DNA of 64,000 nucleotides from assembly GCA_002110485.1 (NCBI GenBank), contig MOWL01000029.1:1-64000 (forward strand), given 5' to 3'. Positions 21,751 through 32,454 of the stretch are shown one piece after another. The position numbers were made by a program, and so were the translations under genes. Positions within the stretch are counted from its first letter, which is position 1, and each line of letters opens with the position of its first letter. The notes beneath the pieces are model-generated. The model was not told the DNA's origin. It was given only the letters and a program-made list of their open reading frames with translations, and did not search any database. This stretch comes from Emergomyces orientalis (lineage: Eukaryota; Ascomycota; Eurotiomycetes; Onygenales; Ajellomycetaceae).

Positions 21751-22893
21751 TCAGTGACCCCCCAACATCCCCACCACCCCCTCCAGCGCCTGCACCTCCT
21801 CCCCCTCAACCCTCCGTCCCGCCACCACAACCCCATGCCCATCCCCCGCCCCGCCCAATTCCCCATTCCTTATCAGATGCATCCGCGTCCGACTCTCAAT
21901 ATATTCCCTCCTCTCCTCACGCCTAGGATCCTGCTCCATCTGCTCCACGGATCGAGGCAGGGTGGACAATTTCGGCCGTAGTTGCGCAAGCATTGCACGT
22001 AGCGCGGGGAGCTGGGAGAGGATGAATGTCGTGTTTGTTGTTATGGGGTTGTGAGAAGGATCTGCGGCGTCGCCGATGCGGAGGCGGCGGGCGGTGGGGT
22101 CGGTGAGGAGGAAGGAGAGGTCGGGGGCGTCTGCGGTTGGAGTTTGGGAGGCGATGGGGGGTGTTGTTCCATCTTTCTTTTCAGTGGAGGGCAGGTGGTG
22201 GGTATCTTTATAGAGGATTGAGCGCAATTGGGCGATTATCGCGTCGTTGCGGTCGGATTCTTGTCGTAGTGCGCGCTGGAGTTTTCGGGTTTCGCGCAGT
22301 TTTTGGCGTTGGAGGGTTATGGATTCTAGGGTTGGTGCGTTGGGAGGACTGGGGCCGAGGGAGAGTTTCTATAATAAAAAAGAGGTATCCTGTGAGCAAC
22401 ACCCAAGCAAGTGTTTATTTATTCGATAAAATTTTTCCCCTCACCTCGTAATGTGTCAACCGCACCCATCCCAGCAGATCCTCGGGCACCGTCAGGATAT
22501 TCCTTAGCACGTAAATCTCAAACTTATCGAAGGCCTTATCGACTGTCGACTCCAGCAGCGTCTCCAGCTGATGCAGTCCATTCTCTATCTCCAACCGGGC
22601 CTCCGGGTGCTGGATGTTCCCATCATCGTCTGTGTCTGGAATGGAGTCGGCGGCATGCGAGAAGCCCAGGCGCTCCGGCGGCGCGTTTAAGAGGCCGTCT
22701 TCGAGACTGGAGATGGCTTGGTAGACTAGGTTGTTTATGGAGTTTATTACGTCGTCTATCAGAGACTAGATAAGGGTAGAGAATAAGTATATCTTTGTAT
22801 ATTTAGAACAACAAATTTGAAATGCGAATGGGAACTTACGAGTGGGGTGTAGCTGAAATGCTCTGTGAGCAGGGCAGTAGTGGTGTCGTTCAT
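21751..22893 (-). CDS. mtw1: Kinetochore MIND/Mis12 complex subunit Mtw1
   Basis: Exons 22893-22840, 22765-22445 and 22368-21751, all joined in phase 0 with GTAAGT and GTGAGG donors, give 330 residues. The Mis12 family signature is clear: LLTEHFSYTPL-SLIDDVINSIN, ISSLEDGLLN, then IENGLHQLETLLESTVDKAFDKFEIYVLRNIL and LLGWVRLTHYE. Mtw1/Mis12 is part of the four-subunit MIND complex bridging inner-kinetochore CENP-C/CENP-U-type proteins to Ndc80. The second half is a predicted coiled coil (LQRQKLRETRKLQRALRQE), then a less conserved C-terminus ending LEGVVGMLGGH. The first intron falls just after the N-terminal helix, so the short first exon is supported by continuity of the conserved block. Confidence 0.93.
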
Positions 22894-23658
22894 TGTTGCG
22901 GGTTATATTGGGAGACTGGCATATTTAGGTAGACGAGTTTATACCTTTTCTCTGAGCAATGCGCATCCCATTCTATATCTCCCGCGCCGTTGATGATGTT
23001 AACTACCTGGCTCCATACATATTTAAATGTCAACACGTGAGGGATGAAAGGTTCGCGTGTGTCGCGTTTGCCAGGGGAAGGTTTGCCGATGACTAAGTTA
23101 ACTGTTAGAGGTGCTCGGCTCACTTGCCCAACATGCTGGCAGACCTTCAAAGCCATTCTCACATTTTTCGTTCAAATTATTAAGTTAATTTCAGGATTGA
23201 TTGGAAGACTCTTATACAAATTGAGGTAGCAAGTGGATATTGTATCTCGCTATTTACTTTCGGTGATCTATGAAACACACACACGCCGAGTTGCACCCGC
23301 ACACACTTTACTTTGAGGAAGACTCTTAGCTATTGAAGAGAGGAAAATGTTCCCCTCAGGGCCATTTGCAGACCGGCCAGCAGGTATATATATACAATAA
23401 ATAAATTTACGACACGGGGCGGAGGAAAAGAGAAATGAAAGGGGCATAGGCCTGAGATGAAACAATGGGGATACAAGATATAAAAAACTCAAAATTAAGG
23501 GAGAAACCGGAATGAAAAGAAAATGATAATGATAATGAGAAATAAGAACGAGGCGCTCTCCGCCTTAATATTTGCCCATATTTATCCCTTGTCGACAGCA
23601 AACACCAACTAACCCACCATTCAACCAACATACACATTTTCTTTTATTGCCCATCTAT
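22894..23658. other. Intergenic between mtw1 and the cupredoxin gene
   Basis: Contains the mtw1 upstream region and the 3' UTR of the minus-strand cupredoxin gene. No other gene seen. Confidence 0.5.
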
Positions 23659-24571
23659 CTACAACCCAAAAATTGCAAAGGCAACAATCAACAGCCCAGA
23701 GAGGCCAGCGGCATGAGACATTTGCTTAGGTGCTGCGTTAAGAGTAGCTGAAAACGGATCGCTGCCCTGGGTCGGTGTCGCGCTGCCCGCGGCGACGGTG
23801 GATGGTACAGATCCACCAGATGGGAGTGCTATTCCGCCACCGTTGCCGCCGGTTGGGAATGCGCCGCCAGTGGGGAGGATTATAGGGCCATCGCCGGAGG
23901 AGTCTGCCTCTTCCGTCATCGCGAGGGTTCGGAATGCTTCAATGCCCCTGTCTGGTGCTTCGGGACTGCAGACGAGAGAGAAAAGATGTTAGCTATTGAC
24001 GTATCAGAGGGTTGGATGAATTGTGGAGGGGAAGCAGAAGTGACATACGGATTGATAACCATGACCATGCCATTCTGGCAGTGGTTTGTCTGGCCACAGA
24101 ACATCCACAAAGGCTCGCTGTCATTGATCATAATCGTGAAAACGGGCATTTCCGCAGAATCAGGAGATACGGCTAGGAAGCCGGATCTAATGCCGGTGCC
24201 ACCGCCGATGGGGGAACATGGCTCTTCAAAAGTGGACTGCGCGACGGAGTGATTCTATATACGAAAACAATTAGAAACCCGTTTATATATTTTTTCCATT
24301 TCAAGAGAGGAAATCTCGACCGGAATTGCTTTTATCTTACCGCTGGATGGAACTGAAATTGGACCATCGAACCAGGTTCAACTACCAAAGAGTCCGGATA
24401 GAATCTCTGGCTACCCTCTGCACTACCGACTTGGACAGTATGGACTGTAACCATGCCTTCTGGAGACTGCCGCTTCATAGGTGCCCATCCAGCGATCACT
24501 TCATCTTCGATTTGCGCATGGATTCCTGTTGCCCAAAGCACAGTCGATGCCAGCACTCCGCTGAACAACAT
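23659..24571 (-). CDS. GPI-anchored extracellular cupredoxin-domain protein
   Basis: Exons 24571-24341, 24254-24049 and 23965-23659 (donors GTAAGA and GTATGT) give 247 residues. Residues 1-20 form a signal peptide (MLFSGVLASTVLWATGIHAQ). The cupredoxin fold follows: VHTVQVGSAEG, RFYPDSLVVEPGSMVQFQF, then the apparent type-I copper ligands His (PANHSVAQS), Cys and His (FCGQTNHCQNGM) and Met. A Gly/Ser/Pro-rich linker precedes a C-terminal hydrophobic tail (GLSGLLIVAFAIFGL) preceded by small residues, as in a GPI signal. It matches the fungal family annotated as extracellular serine-rich or plastocyanin-like GPI proteins of the cell surface. Copper binding is inferred from the ligand spacing; the physiological role is unknown. 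Confidence 0.85.
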
Positions 24572-26280
24572 TTTGGAAGATGTGGTTTTCTGGGTTGTTA
24601 ATTTTACCGTCGTAAAAGAAGGGAATGCAAGCGGTACCGTTCGTAAGGATGGAAGGAAGAAATCAAAAGTAAATGAATAAAATAAATACAAGCGGCTAGC
24701 GCTTTGTTATGGTCGAAATGAACAAGTGAAAATATGCGTATAGCTAGTTAAAATGAATAGAAATATATATGAAAAGAGAGAGAGAGAGAGAGGGAAAAAA
24801 TGGCTACGAAAAGAGAAGTAATGAACAGGAAAGGAAAATTTAGATTCTCACAGAGATTGGTGAAAGAAAAAGGAAAAGGAAAGAGGAAAGCTCAGTAACA
24901 GAGGAAAAGTATAGATTTAAGACGCATAGAGGAGATTATCCAAGCTCTTAAATTAAGGCTTTTGTGGAAACCAGGGGTTGCATACAGAATGGGACTTGGG
25001 CCGTCGCAGGTTGCTAGGTGAGAATTAGGTATGGGCACCCATGGCCCTGAAGATAGCTCAAATGGGAATGAATGCGTACCCAAAAGGTATACAGAGACGG
25101 AATCATGTTTCCTTTCGGGTTAGAGGTTAGCCATCGGACGCAGTTGATGTAACAGCCATTGTGCCGCTCGCCCTTAGCAGAAGTATTTGGCCTGGTATGT
25201 AGCTTCTGGGAAAACATCGAATGTCTGGCATAAAAAGCTCGACAAAGATAAAGCAGATAGCTCATCTTCAAATTATGTTTAGTAATTTGAAGAAAAATGA
25301 TTATTATTATTATTATTTTTTGAAAAATAGTACTCTCTCAACACCTACAGAGTAGGACGTTGATATCACTGGGAATGGGCAAACGGCCATTAACGGGGTG
25401 TTCGTGGGATTGAACGGCATAGGATTTCTGGGGAGTGAAGCGGACGATCTCCATCCCGTCTTCAGAACGGATAGCAAGCCCCATTGCGATCGGGAACGAC
25501 AGATGTTCCATGCATGAATGAGGTTGCGATATGAAGCGTCGAAGAGTTTGAAGAGTGTCACATCTCGCGTTTGAGGTCGAGCAACCGCCTCCTGCCTCTG
25601 CGGAAGTGGTGGCTGGGCAGCCGCGCCACGCCATGCGCCACCCCATCAGATTGGTAGGTTTGACAGCTTTGACAGATCTGGATTTTCAATTCTTATGTTA
25701 ATCCTGGTCTTTTCGAGAAAAAAAAAAATTGATCTGTATTGGTACCCCGCCAACAAAGACGATGTTTACATATTTGGTTTCAAGAGTTGGATGGTTACGC
25801 CAGACGGCTTTATTTGGTGCGACTGATGCGAAGGTTTCTGAAGCTGGCTGACACCATTTAACTAACTCTTTGGAGACATGTCCATGAATGAATGCTGCAA
25901 ACAATTGCAGACTGTTGAATCAAATTGAATCGTTTCTTTTTCTTTTTCTTTTTCTTTTTCTTTAATTATTATTATTATCATTATTTTTAAATTATTTTTT
26001 CCACTTTCTTTGTCCTAATTCTACCGTAATGCAATCGCATATTTGAAATAGATAACAAGTTTTGAATTCGTTTTCTAAATTGAGCAAGGTGCAATATTCC
26101 AAAAGCCCTACCTATCCCAGTTGAAAGACATAAGTGTTTAAATGCAATAAAGTAACCAAACTCCCTACCTAACGCCGTTTAACCCATCCATCCATCCGAA
26201 AACAGCCGCTTATAAAATAAAACCAATTGTAAATCCCGACTAGTTACATAAAAACTCATTTGCAGAGAGATCCACCACCA
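24572..26280. other. Intergenic, AT-rich with microsatellites
   Basis: 1.7 kb with no gene seen. It contains a GA run near 24775-24792, an ATT-rich tract near 25300-25320, and a CTTTTT repeat at 25933-25963. Confidence 0.55.
25933..25963 (+). repeat. (CTTTTT)n microsatellite
   Basis: About five copies of CTTTTT, followed by an ATT-rich stretch (about 25963-25995). Non-coding. Confidence 0.85.
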
Positions 26281-27053
26281 TCAAAAATCAAGCACCATCT
26301 GCGGCGCCAATTTCTCTAAGTCCTCAACCTAAATTTCAAATTAGCCGTCGTACATTGAAGAAATAACATAAAATAAAAAGTAAAGGAAAGGAAAAAAAGG
26401 TATACCTCCAAATAACTATCCACCTTCGCCCGAGCTCTTCCCCGCGCATCCCGACTGCCAGATTTACTACTCTCCCCTTCCGTCCTCTCATACGCCGCCC
26501 GCGCCAACGCCTCCCGTACGAAGATATCCACGTATTTAGCCACCGCCCGACCAGCATCCTTGGCTATCTTGGTCTTATCATCTTGGAAATGGCGGTGCAG
26601 GAGTGTCGTGAGGAGTTTAGAGGGTATCAGGGGGACGGAGGATTCGAGTTCTTCGCGTGGGTCCACGGGGGCGGATTCGGTGATTTCGGCAAGGATGTAG
26701 TCTGGTTCGCCGGAAGGGGAGCGGGAGCGGGAGCGGGAGTCGGATTCGTTATCTGATGGTTGTCTTGAGACGAGCGGGGATGAAGGGGAGAGGTCTGAGG
26801 GGGTTTGGGATGGTGTACGTGAGACGCGGATGTCATCGTCGTTGTCATTATTTCGGGCTGCTGCGGATTTTCGACGGGATGCGGAGGAGGAGGACGATTT
26901 TTGTGTCGTTTTACGGGTTGTGGACTTAGCCTTTGTTTTTGATTTGGTTGTGGCTGATGAAGTTTTGGAAATGCCACTGGCCGTTCGGGGGCGGGGAGGA
27001 TTGAATGGAGGGCGTTTGCGTTTTGGTAAGGCTATGGGAGGGTCCATTGGCAT
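26281..27053 (-). CDS. mhf2: CENP-X / Mhf2 histone-fold protein
   Basis: Exons 27053-26406 and 26328-26281 (donor GTATAC, acceptor AATTTAG, phase 0) give 231 residues. The C-terminal half is the CENP-X histone fold: LIPSKLLTTLLHRHFQDDK, TKIAKDAGRAVAKYVDIFVR, ALARAAYER, then across the splice SYLE-VEDLEKLAPQMVLDF ending at the stop. Mhf2 pairs with Mhf1 (CENP-S) as a tetramer that binds DNA with the FANCM/Fml1 helicase and also sits at kinetochores. Yeast and human CENP-X are only about 80 residues; here about 140 residues of Ser/Lys/Arg-rich, probably disordered sequence with basic patches (PKRKRPPF, ASRRKSAAAR) precede the fold. The tiny second exon encodes the family's strongly conserved last helix, which supports the model. 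Confidence 0.9.
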
Positions 27054-27936
27054 TTGGGTGAAGGGTTTCTATTAAATATTGCGCAGTAACTGAATTCTTA
27101 TTGCGTTGAATAGTGGTGTAGAATACTACATCTCTTACAGACGATGATGAACAGAGGACGCGCTTGTCGCGTCTGAGGGAACATGGAGAAACTAGACCAC
27201 GTGATATCGCGCCTTACCACCCTTCCTCCTCTTTTTTCTGGTTATCAAAAAGGCTTCCGAGTTATGTAACTTTCTCTCTGAAGCAGCAATGGGGAATGGA
27301 AAGATGTGTAGTTTTCTAGCCTAACTGTAATATACAGCATATACAACACATATAACCACACACGCCAGGAACAAGAAAGGAGGAGAGGAAGTACTAGTAC
27401 CTTCAAAGAAACCCAACTCATGCTCTGACTTGGCTGCTTTCCGACAGGAATTCGAGTCTTGACCAATGCGTCTTTCCCTTAAAGAAATATTCATCCATTC
27501 CATCATGGCTGTTCAGTTTTCTTTCAATATTTCTTTTAATAACAATTTAGAAGCATCCCATATCGTGGAGTGACCGCGAAGCATAAATGCGCACCATTGA
27601 CAGCTAGGTTGGTTGCTAGAGTTTTAAAAATGCGGGAAGCGTTTTTGATAGTATTTCTTTCTGCGTTATAAAATATCTTTTGGATGCTACAGGCTTGATC
27701 AATGGTAATTGATCTATAAATATCTCTAATGATTGGGAGATTGGCCATTGTCGCCGAGCAATACATCTCATCAATTGCGAATTCGAACCCCTTTATACAT
27801 CAGAACCGAATGAGAATGTCCACTTTTCCATAGGCACATGTTCATTCCGTTTCATGCATGAGCAAATTGTGGGTAGCAGTATAGTTACTAATTGCCGCCC
27901 AAATGAAGTGCCTGATTATACCAATATCTGTTTAAC
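27054..27936. other. Intergenic, mhf2 upstream / macro gene downstream
   Basis: No gene recognised. One short ORF (minus, 27536-27766) has no recognisable domain. Confidence 0.5.
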
Positions 27937-28924
27937 TTACTTTCCCGGCGGCCTAATTATCGTCATCGCCAATTCCGCCTCCTCCAAAACCTTCCTCGTC
28001 CGCTCCCAAGGCACCCCAAAAAGCCCCGCATTAAATCTACACCCCCACAACTCCCCTGGCTGCTCTATTTCGTCTCCATCCCCCGTCGGTGCCGTCGCGC
28101 TATTAAAACTGGCAGCGCCGTTAGCAATTTGCCTCTTCAAATCTGCCAATGCGAGGATCGTATTCTCAAGAATAACATCAGGCGGGCTCCTATTCCGCGG
28201 CCCGTAATGCCATGACGTAAAAAGGCAGACGATCCAATGTTTTCTCCCTGCCAGCCTTGACAATGCTGTGGGTCTTCTGGAACTGTTTAGTGCACCGCGA
28301 CCTCGTCTGCGCCCGCGTCCACGGCCATGGGTTGCTACTGGTGGTAGCTGTGGTACTTCTCGCGCTGTCCCTAGTTGGAACTGCGGCTGTGGTTGATAGT
28401 CCGCTGGCTGTGGTGGGATTATTAGCGCTGTGCCCTCGGGTAACTTGAGAGCGCGTGGCTGCTGCCGAGTTGTGTCTATGTCGGGGATGAAAATCGGATT
28501 TCTATGTGTTTGTGTTTGTGTTTGTGTTTGTGGGTGGGAGAGGTATTGTTGGCAATGGGCGCGGAAGACTTGGTAGGCGGCGGGGTACTGGGGAGTTTTG
28601 TTAGTAAAATAAGATATAGATAATGAGTGGACCATGGGATCTTGGAAAATTCTTCTATTCAAGTAAAATACGTATACATACCTTCTCCCTGAAAACCTCC
28701 GCGATCCCTTTTCCCCAGGACCCTTGGCAGTTACATGCGTCTATCCGTTGGAAGAGTATAGCGTTAGTAGGGATGGAAAGACAAAACAAAGTAAAAGCAA
28801 AAGCCGTAGACAGGACAAATATCTTAGAATGGGAAGAAGAAATGAATAACAAAAACGTACGAATCAAAGCAGCACCCTCAGGCGCATCGAAGAGATCACC
28901 CGGTATTTCTGTGATCAAGCTCAT
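27937..28924 (-). CDS. Macro-domain protein, Poa1-like ADP-ribose-1''-phosphate phosphatase
   Basis: Exons 28924-28861, 28740-28682 and 28587-27937 (donors GTACGT and GTATGT) give 257 residues. The N-terminus reads MSLITEIPGDLFDAPEGAALIHACNCQGSW in two pieces across the first intron, followed by GKGIAEVFREK-YPAAYQVFRAHC. This is the macro fold with its ADP-ribose-binding Asn and Gly loop. The C-terminal part has IVCLFTSWHYG, then LWGCRFNAGLFGVPWERTRKVLEE, the phosphate-loop and final-helix region of Poa1-type proteins. In yeast Poa1 removes the 1'' phosphate of a tRNA-splicing by-product. Between the halves lies a 70-90 residue insertion with QTQTQTQT (from a TGTTTG repeat) and GRGRGRRRGRG. 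The stop lies within AAAGTAAGT, so a further 3' intron is conceivable but not needed. Confidence 0.85.
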
Positions 28925-29930
28925 TATTAGAGAACATGCCAAGCGGGTTTGTTTTCTTTTATTTTCTACCATGTAATTAACAAAGCTAAATGTTATATGA
29001 TTGATGATTGATGCGAAGGTGACGATGAAAATGAATATGAGAAGATTGAACAAGTAAATATTGCTATATCAGTTCAGATGGATGTAGAGGGCTATGTCTG
29101 AATGATGTGGAAAAGATTGAGTCATGTTTTCATATGACTGACTGATCAACACGGAATGCTACATTGTGTAATTAACTTAACTATCTAAACTAGTAGCTGA
29201 GGGTGCTAACTATTTGAGATGAGTAAAGCACTTATGAGAAAGCAACCAAATGAGAAGCTGTAGAATAACATTTCAACTTGAAAATAAATGCAGATTTCCT
29301 TTTGTAGCATCTAGCTATATATATTTTATAATCCCTAGTTGAATATTTAGACACCTTGGTTCGTGTTGAGATGCTCCCCTATTCGATAAAACATTCTTAT
29401 TATTCATATGCATATCTAGTGTGTATGTACTTATGACACTGGAAATGTTTATCTTATTCTGCTGTCTGGCTAAAGAAAATAAAACAAATGCTGGCGGAAA
29501 TTCCATGTCCCACGTTGAAAATCAGAATATACTCTATACAGATCAACCTTTCAAAACAAAAGGGAATTACAGCCAATCTCACTACCACCACCACCACAGA
29601 ACTTCTGAACGCCAAAGGGCGACATGTCCCTCTCACTTCTGAAAAGTACATATATTGCAAAGGCGCCTAACTCAGGGCCTTTAAATCGATGTCATGAAAG
29701 ATAAAAAATATAAAGGTAAACAAAAGAGGAAAAAAAGGAAAAAAAGGAAAAACACGGCGGAATAATAAACCATAAAGCCAGACTCGCCATGTCACTTAAG
29801 AAGAAAAAAATGGAAATCTTTCTTGCATTTTGCTAGGAAGGGGAAAAAAGAATATAATCATTGACTGTATGAGTGCCACTGCCATGGAACCATACCACAC
29901 CACACCATACCCATCCCAAAACTCAAGCTC
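28925..29930. other. Intergenic between the macro and MIF genes
   Basis: AT-rich and gene-free as far as I can see; holds the macro gene's upstream region and the MIF gene's 3' UTR. Confidence 0.5.
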
Positions 29931-31066
29931 TCAGCGGAAGAATAGCTGTCTGATGCTCTGGCACTTTTTAATAACGCGGTCCCTGCCTCTGACCCCCCGC
30001 TTGGGGGAAACAGGCTCCTCCTCTTCATCTGCGAGGGTGGCGGGTGCGTTGCTCCCTTCGCCATTGCTGGCCAAGTACTGCAAACCATGAACAGAGGCAC
30101 CGGGGCCGACGACACTGTTATTACCATTCGACGTGTTTGACTTCATCTTGCGGCTGACGGTGTGCGAGATGCTCTTGAAAATACTGTGCTCGTCGTTAGA
30201 GGTGCGTTCCAACTGGTCAATTTCATCCCTAATGGTTGAGCCGTTTGTTGCGAAGTTTTCCTCAGCCATGGATTCGAACTTGATCACGCCGCGGTTGCCG
30301 GGGATGTCGAAGATGTCGAAAATGGCGGCTTGGATCAGGACGGTGTGGCGTAGGTTGGTTATGGGTGCGACTGAGCAAGGTAGAGCGGAGACGGTGGCCA
30401 GGTAAGCGGGCTCGTAGTTGCTGGCAAGCATCAGGCAGCAATTGTGTTCGACATAAAGGAGGATTGAAGCCTCCGGGCGCTGGAAGATCAGGGCGAGGTT
30501 GAAGGAGAGTTCTGAGAGATTCTGAAAGTCATTTTCCAGCTGTAGATTGGATGTGGTTAACTTGACCAGTTCCCCTCCTATTTTTTCCATATCCAAGGTG
30601 CGAAGTGCAGGTAAGCAAGGAAAGCGTATATATCTCTTACAACGACATTCGTCTTAATCTCAACAACAACGACAGAATCTTGATTGACGCGGTGTCTAGG
30701 GGTATGATAAGGCTCTCTGGAAGTGAACACTTCGTTGAAGTACTGGCTTCGCTTCCTCGCGATGTCCAGCTGGCTGGAGGACTTGCTAAGGGGCCGGTTG
30801 GGATATCCGTCAGTGGGAGTCCCGCGAGTCAGCTCCTTGGTGATGCTGTTGCTTCTCTCGTGGCCATTGGCAGTCCCAGTCGCAAATCCAACTGCTGACT
30901 GACCGGGTCCTTTCTGTAGGCGTCGACTGGGCTTTGTAGAGGAGTGTTTGTCCGGATTGACTGGGTTGCTGTGGACAGAGGTGTTGAGGGAGACCAGGGT
31001 TGGAACCTTTTCAATGGGAGTTGGGTCTGAGACACAGCCTGAGTGGGAGCGTGATGGTGATGCCAT
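29931..31066 (-). CDS. MIF-domain (L-dopachrome tautomerase-like) protein with N- and C-terminal extensions
   Basis: Exons 31066-30641 and 30539-29931 (donor GTAAGA, acceptor TCTACAG, phase 0) give 344 residues; an in-frame ATG at 31099 would add 11. The central region is MIF-like: SVVVVEIKTNVV-LENDFQNLSE, LIFQRPEASILLYVEHNCC, YLATVSALPC, ILPVTNLRHT-type sequence (here APITNLRHTVLIQ), and NRGVIKFESMAEENFATNG near its end. Animal MIF starts with the catalytic Pro1; here the fold lies inside a longer chain, so any tautomerase activity cannot use a free N-terminal Pro. The first 105 residues are Ser/Pro/Lys-rich. The tail ends in acidic EEEEP and basic residues (RGVRGRDRVIKK). The family is widespread in filamentous fungi with poorly known function. 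Confidence 0.82.
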
Positions 31067-32454
31067 GATGGGATGAATGATGAAAGTTCTTCTTAGCATG
31101 TAATAGTAACTTTGAAGTGCAGTTGTATCTAATAAAGAGAAAAAGGGAATATGAGAGAGGAAGAAAGAAAGAGGAGAAGAAAATGCTGCTTACTGCAGTA
31201 GACAAATGATGAGAGAGAGATGAATGTGTTCCTGTGTTATTGATGAGATGTGACTTGTAAACTGCACAGTTGTCTGAAAGATACTGAGCTGTCATTCACT
31301 CTGTTTGTCTACTCTCCTGGAAGAAGTGATGATATTCTTTCACACAGAATATAGAACTGCAGAAACTTCTGAGATATCAGAGTCAATGGTATACAGTACG
31401 GGAAGGCGCTGACACCGACATATTCGGAGTATAAGAGAGAGAGAGAAAGAAAGACAACAAGAAGGAATCAACCTGGAAATGTTTTAAAGGAACATTCAAG
31501 GGAATATTTTATCTATTTTCCATGTACAGGGGAATACATAGTCGAGCTATCTCAAGTAAACATTCATATAGGCATCTAATAATTCCGCTTGAAAGTAACA
31601 ACCTGAATCCGTATATAGGAAAGAAGAGAGATAAAAGGAGAGAAAAGAAAAGAAGAAAGAAAAAGGGACGTCAACGGTCGCATCCCATGTCCTTACATAC
31701 AGGTATACACCACATACCTCAAAGGCAAAGCGTATATATCCTGTCTGTATACGTTTTGTAGCCAAATAATTAATTGTCATTATCCAACTACTTCTAATCT
31801 GTAGCTCTGCATATAACAGGAGATGGGTATGTGACGCCCATTGGGGGTATATAGGGCATGGCTTTGTGTATACAAAATATGCATCTTTTTTTCTTTAGCG
31901 CTTGACCTGGTGGTATGGAAGAGTGAACCTCTATTTTTTCATCCAAACAAACACCTTATAAATTCGAAAAGCATCTATCATGGTCCTGGATGGTGTCTAG
32001 AAGAATCGATCGACATGTTCCACATTTTGACAAAGTAAAAGTAATTTAATCTGCAGACGGGGGTGGGCTGTGTAAGTATGTATCGGCTCCACCTGGGTGG
32101 ATGCGTATTTGGGTATCTATAGCGACAGGTGCGGTACATACCCCATAATTTCTGGGTTGTCTTTTTCTCTTCTCCTGACGAGACCGCAAGACATCGAAAA
32201 TATCTGGCTCCGATGGGCCAGGTTGTTCTCGCTACTGGGTGTGGATTTGTATCAACATAAAACACGAGGGGTAGACATGGTATAGGGGTATATAGCGTTA
32301 GAACCCAGTATTTGTCAGTGGCCTAGCCATCTAAGGACACAGGGTATAGTAAATAACCCTCACCATCGAGGCGAGGCCAGGAGTGATAAATATATTGTCT
32401 GGTCATCTGGTAATACCTGGTGAGGAACCACGAGGCGCACACACACACCAAAAC
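31067..32454. other. Intergenic, MIF gene upstream / dus1 downstream
   Basis: 1.4 kb with purine-rich stretches near 31435-31460 and 31615-31665. No gene seen. Confidence 0.5.
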
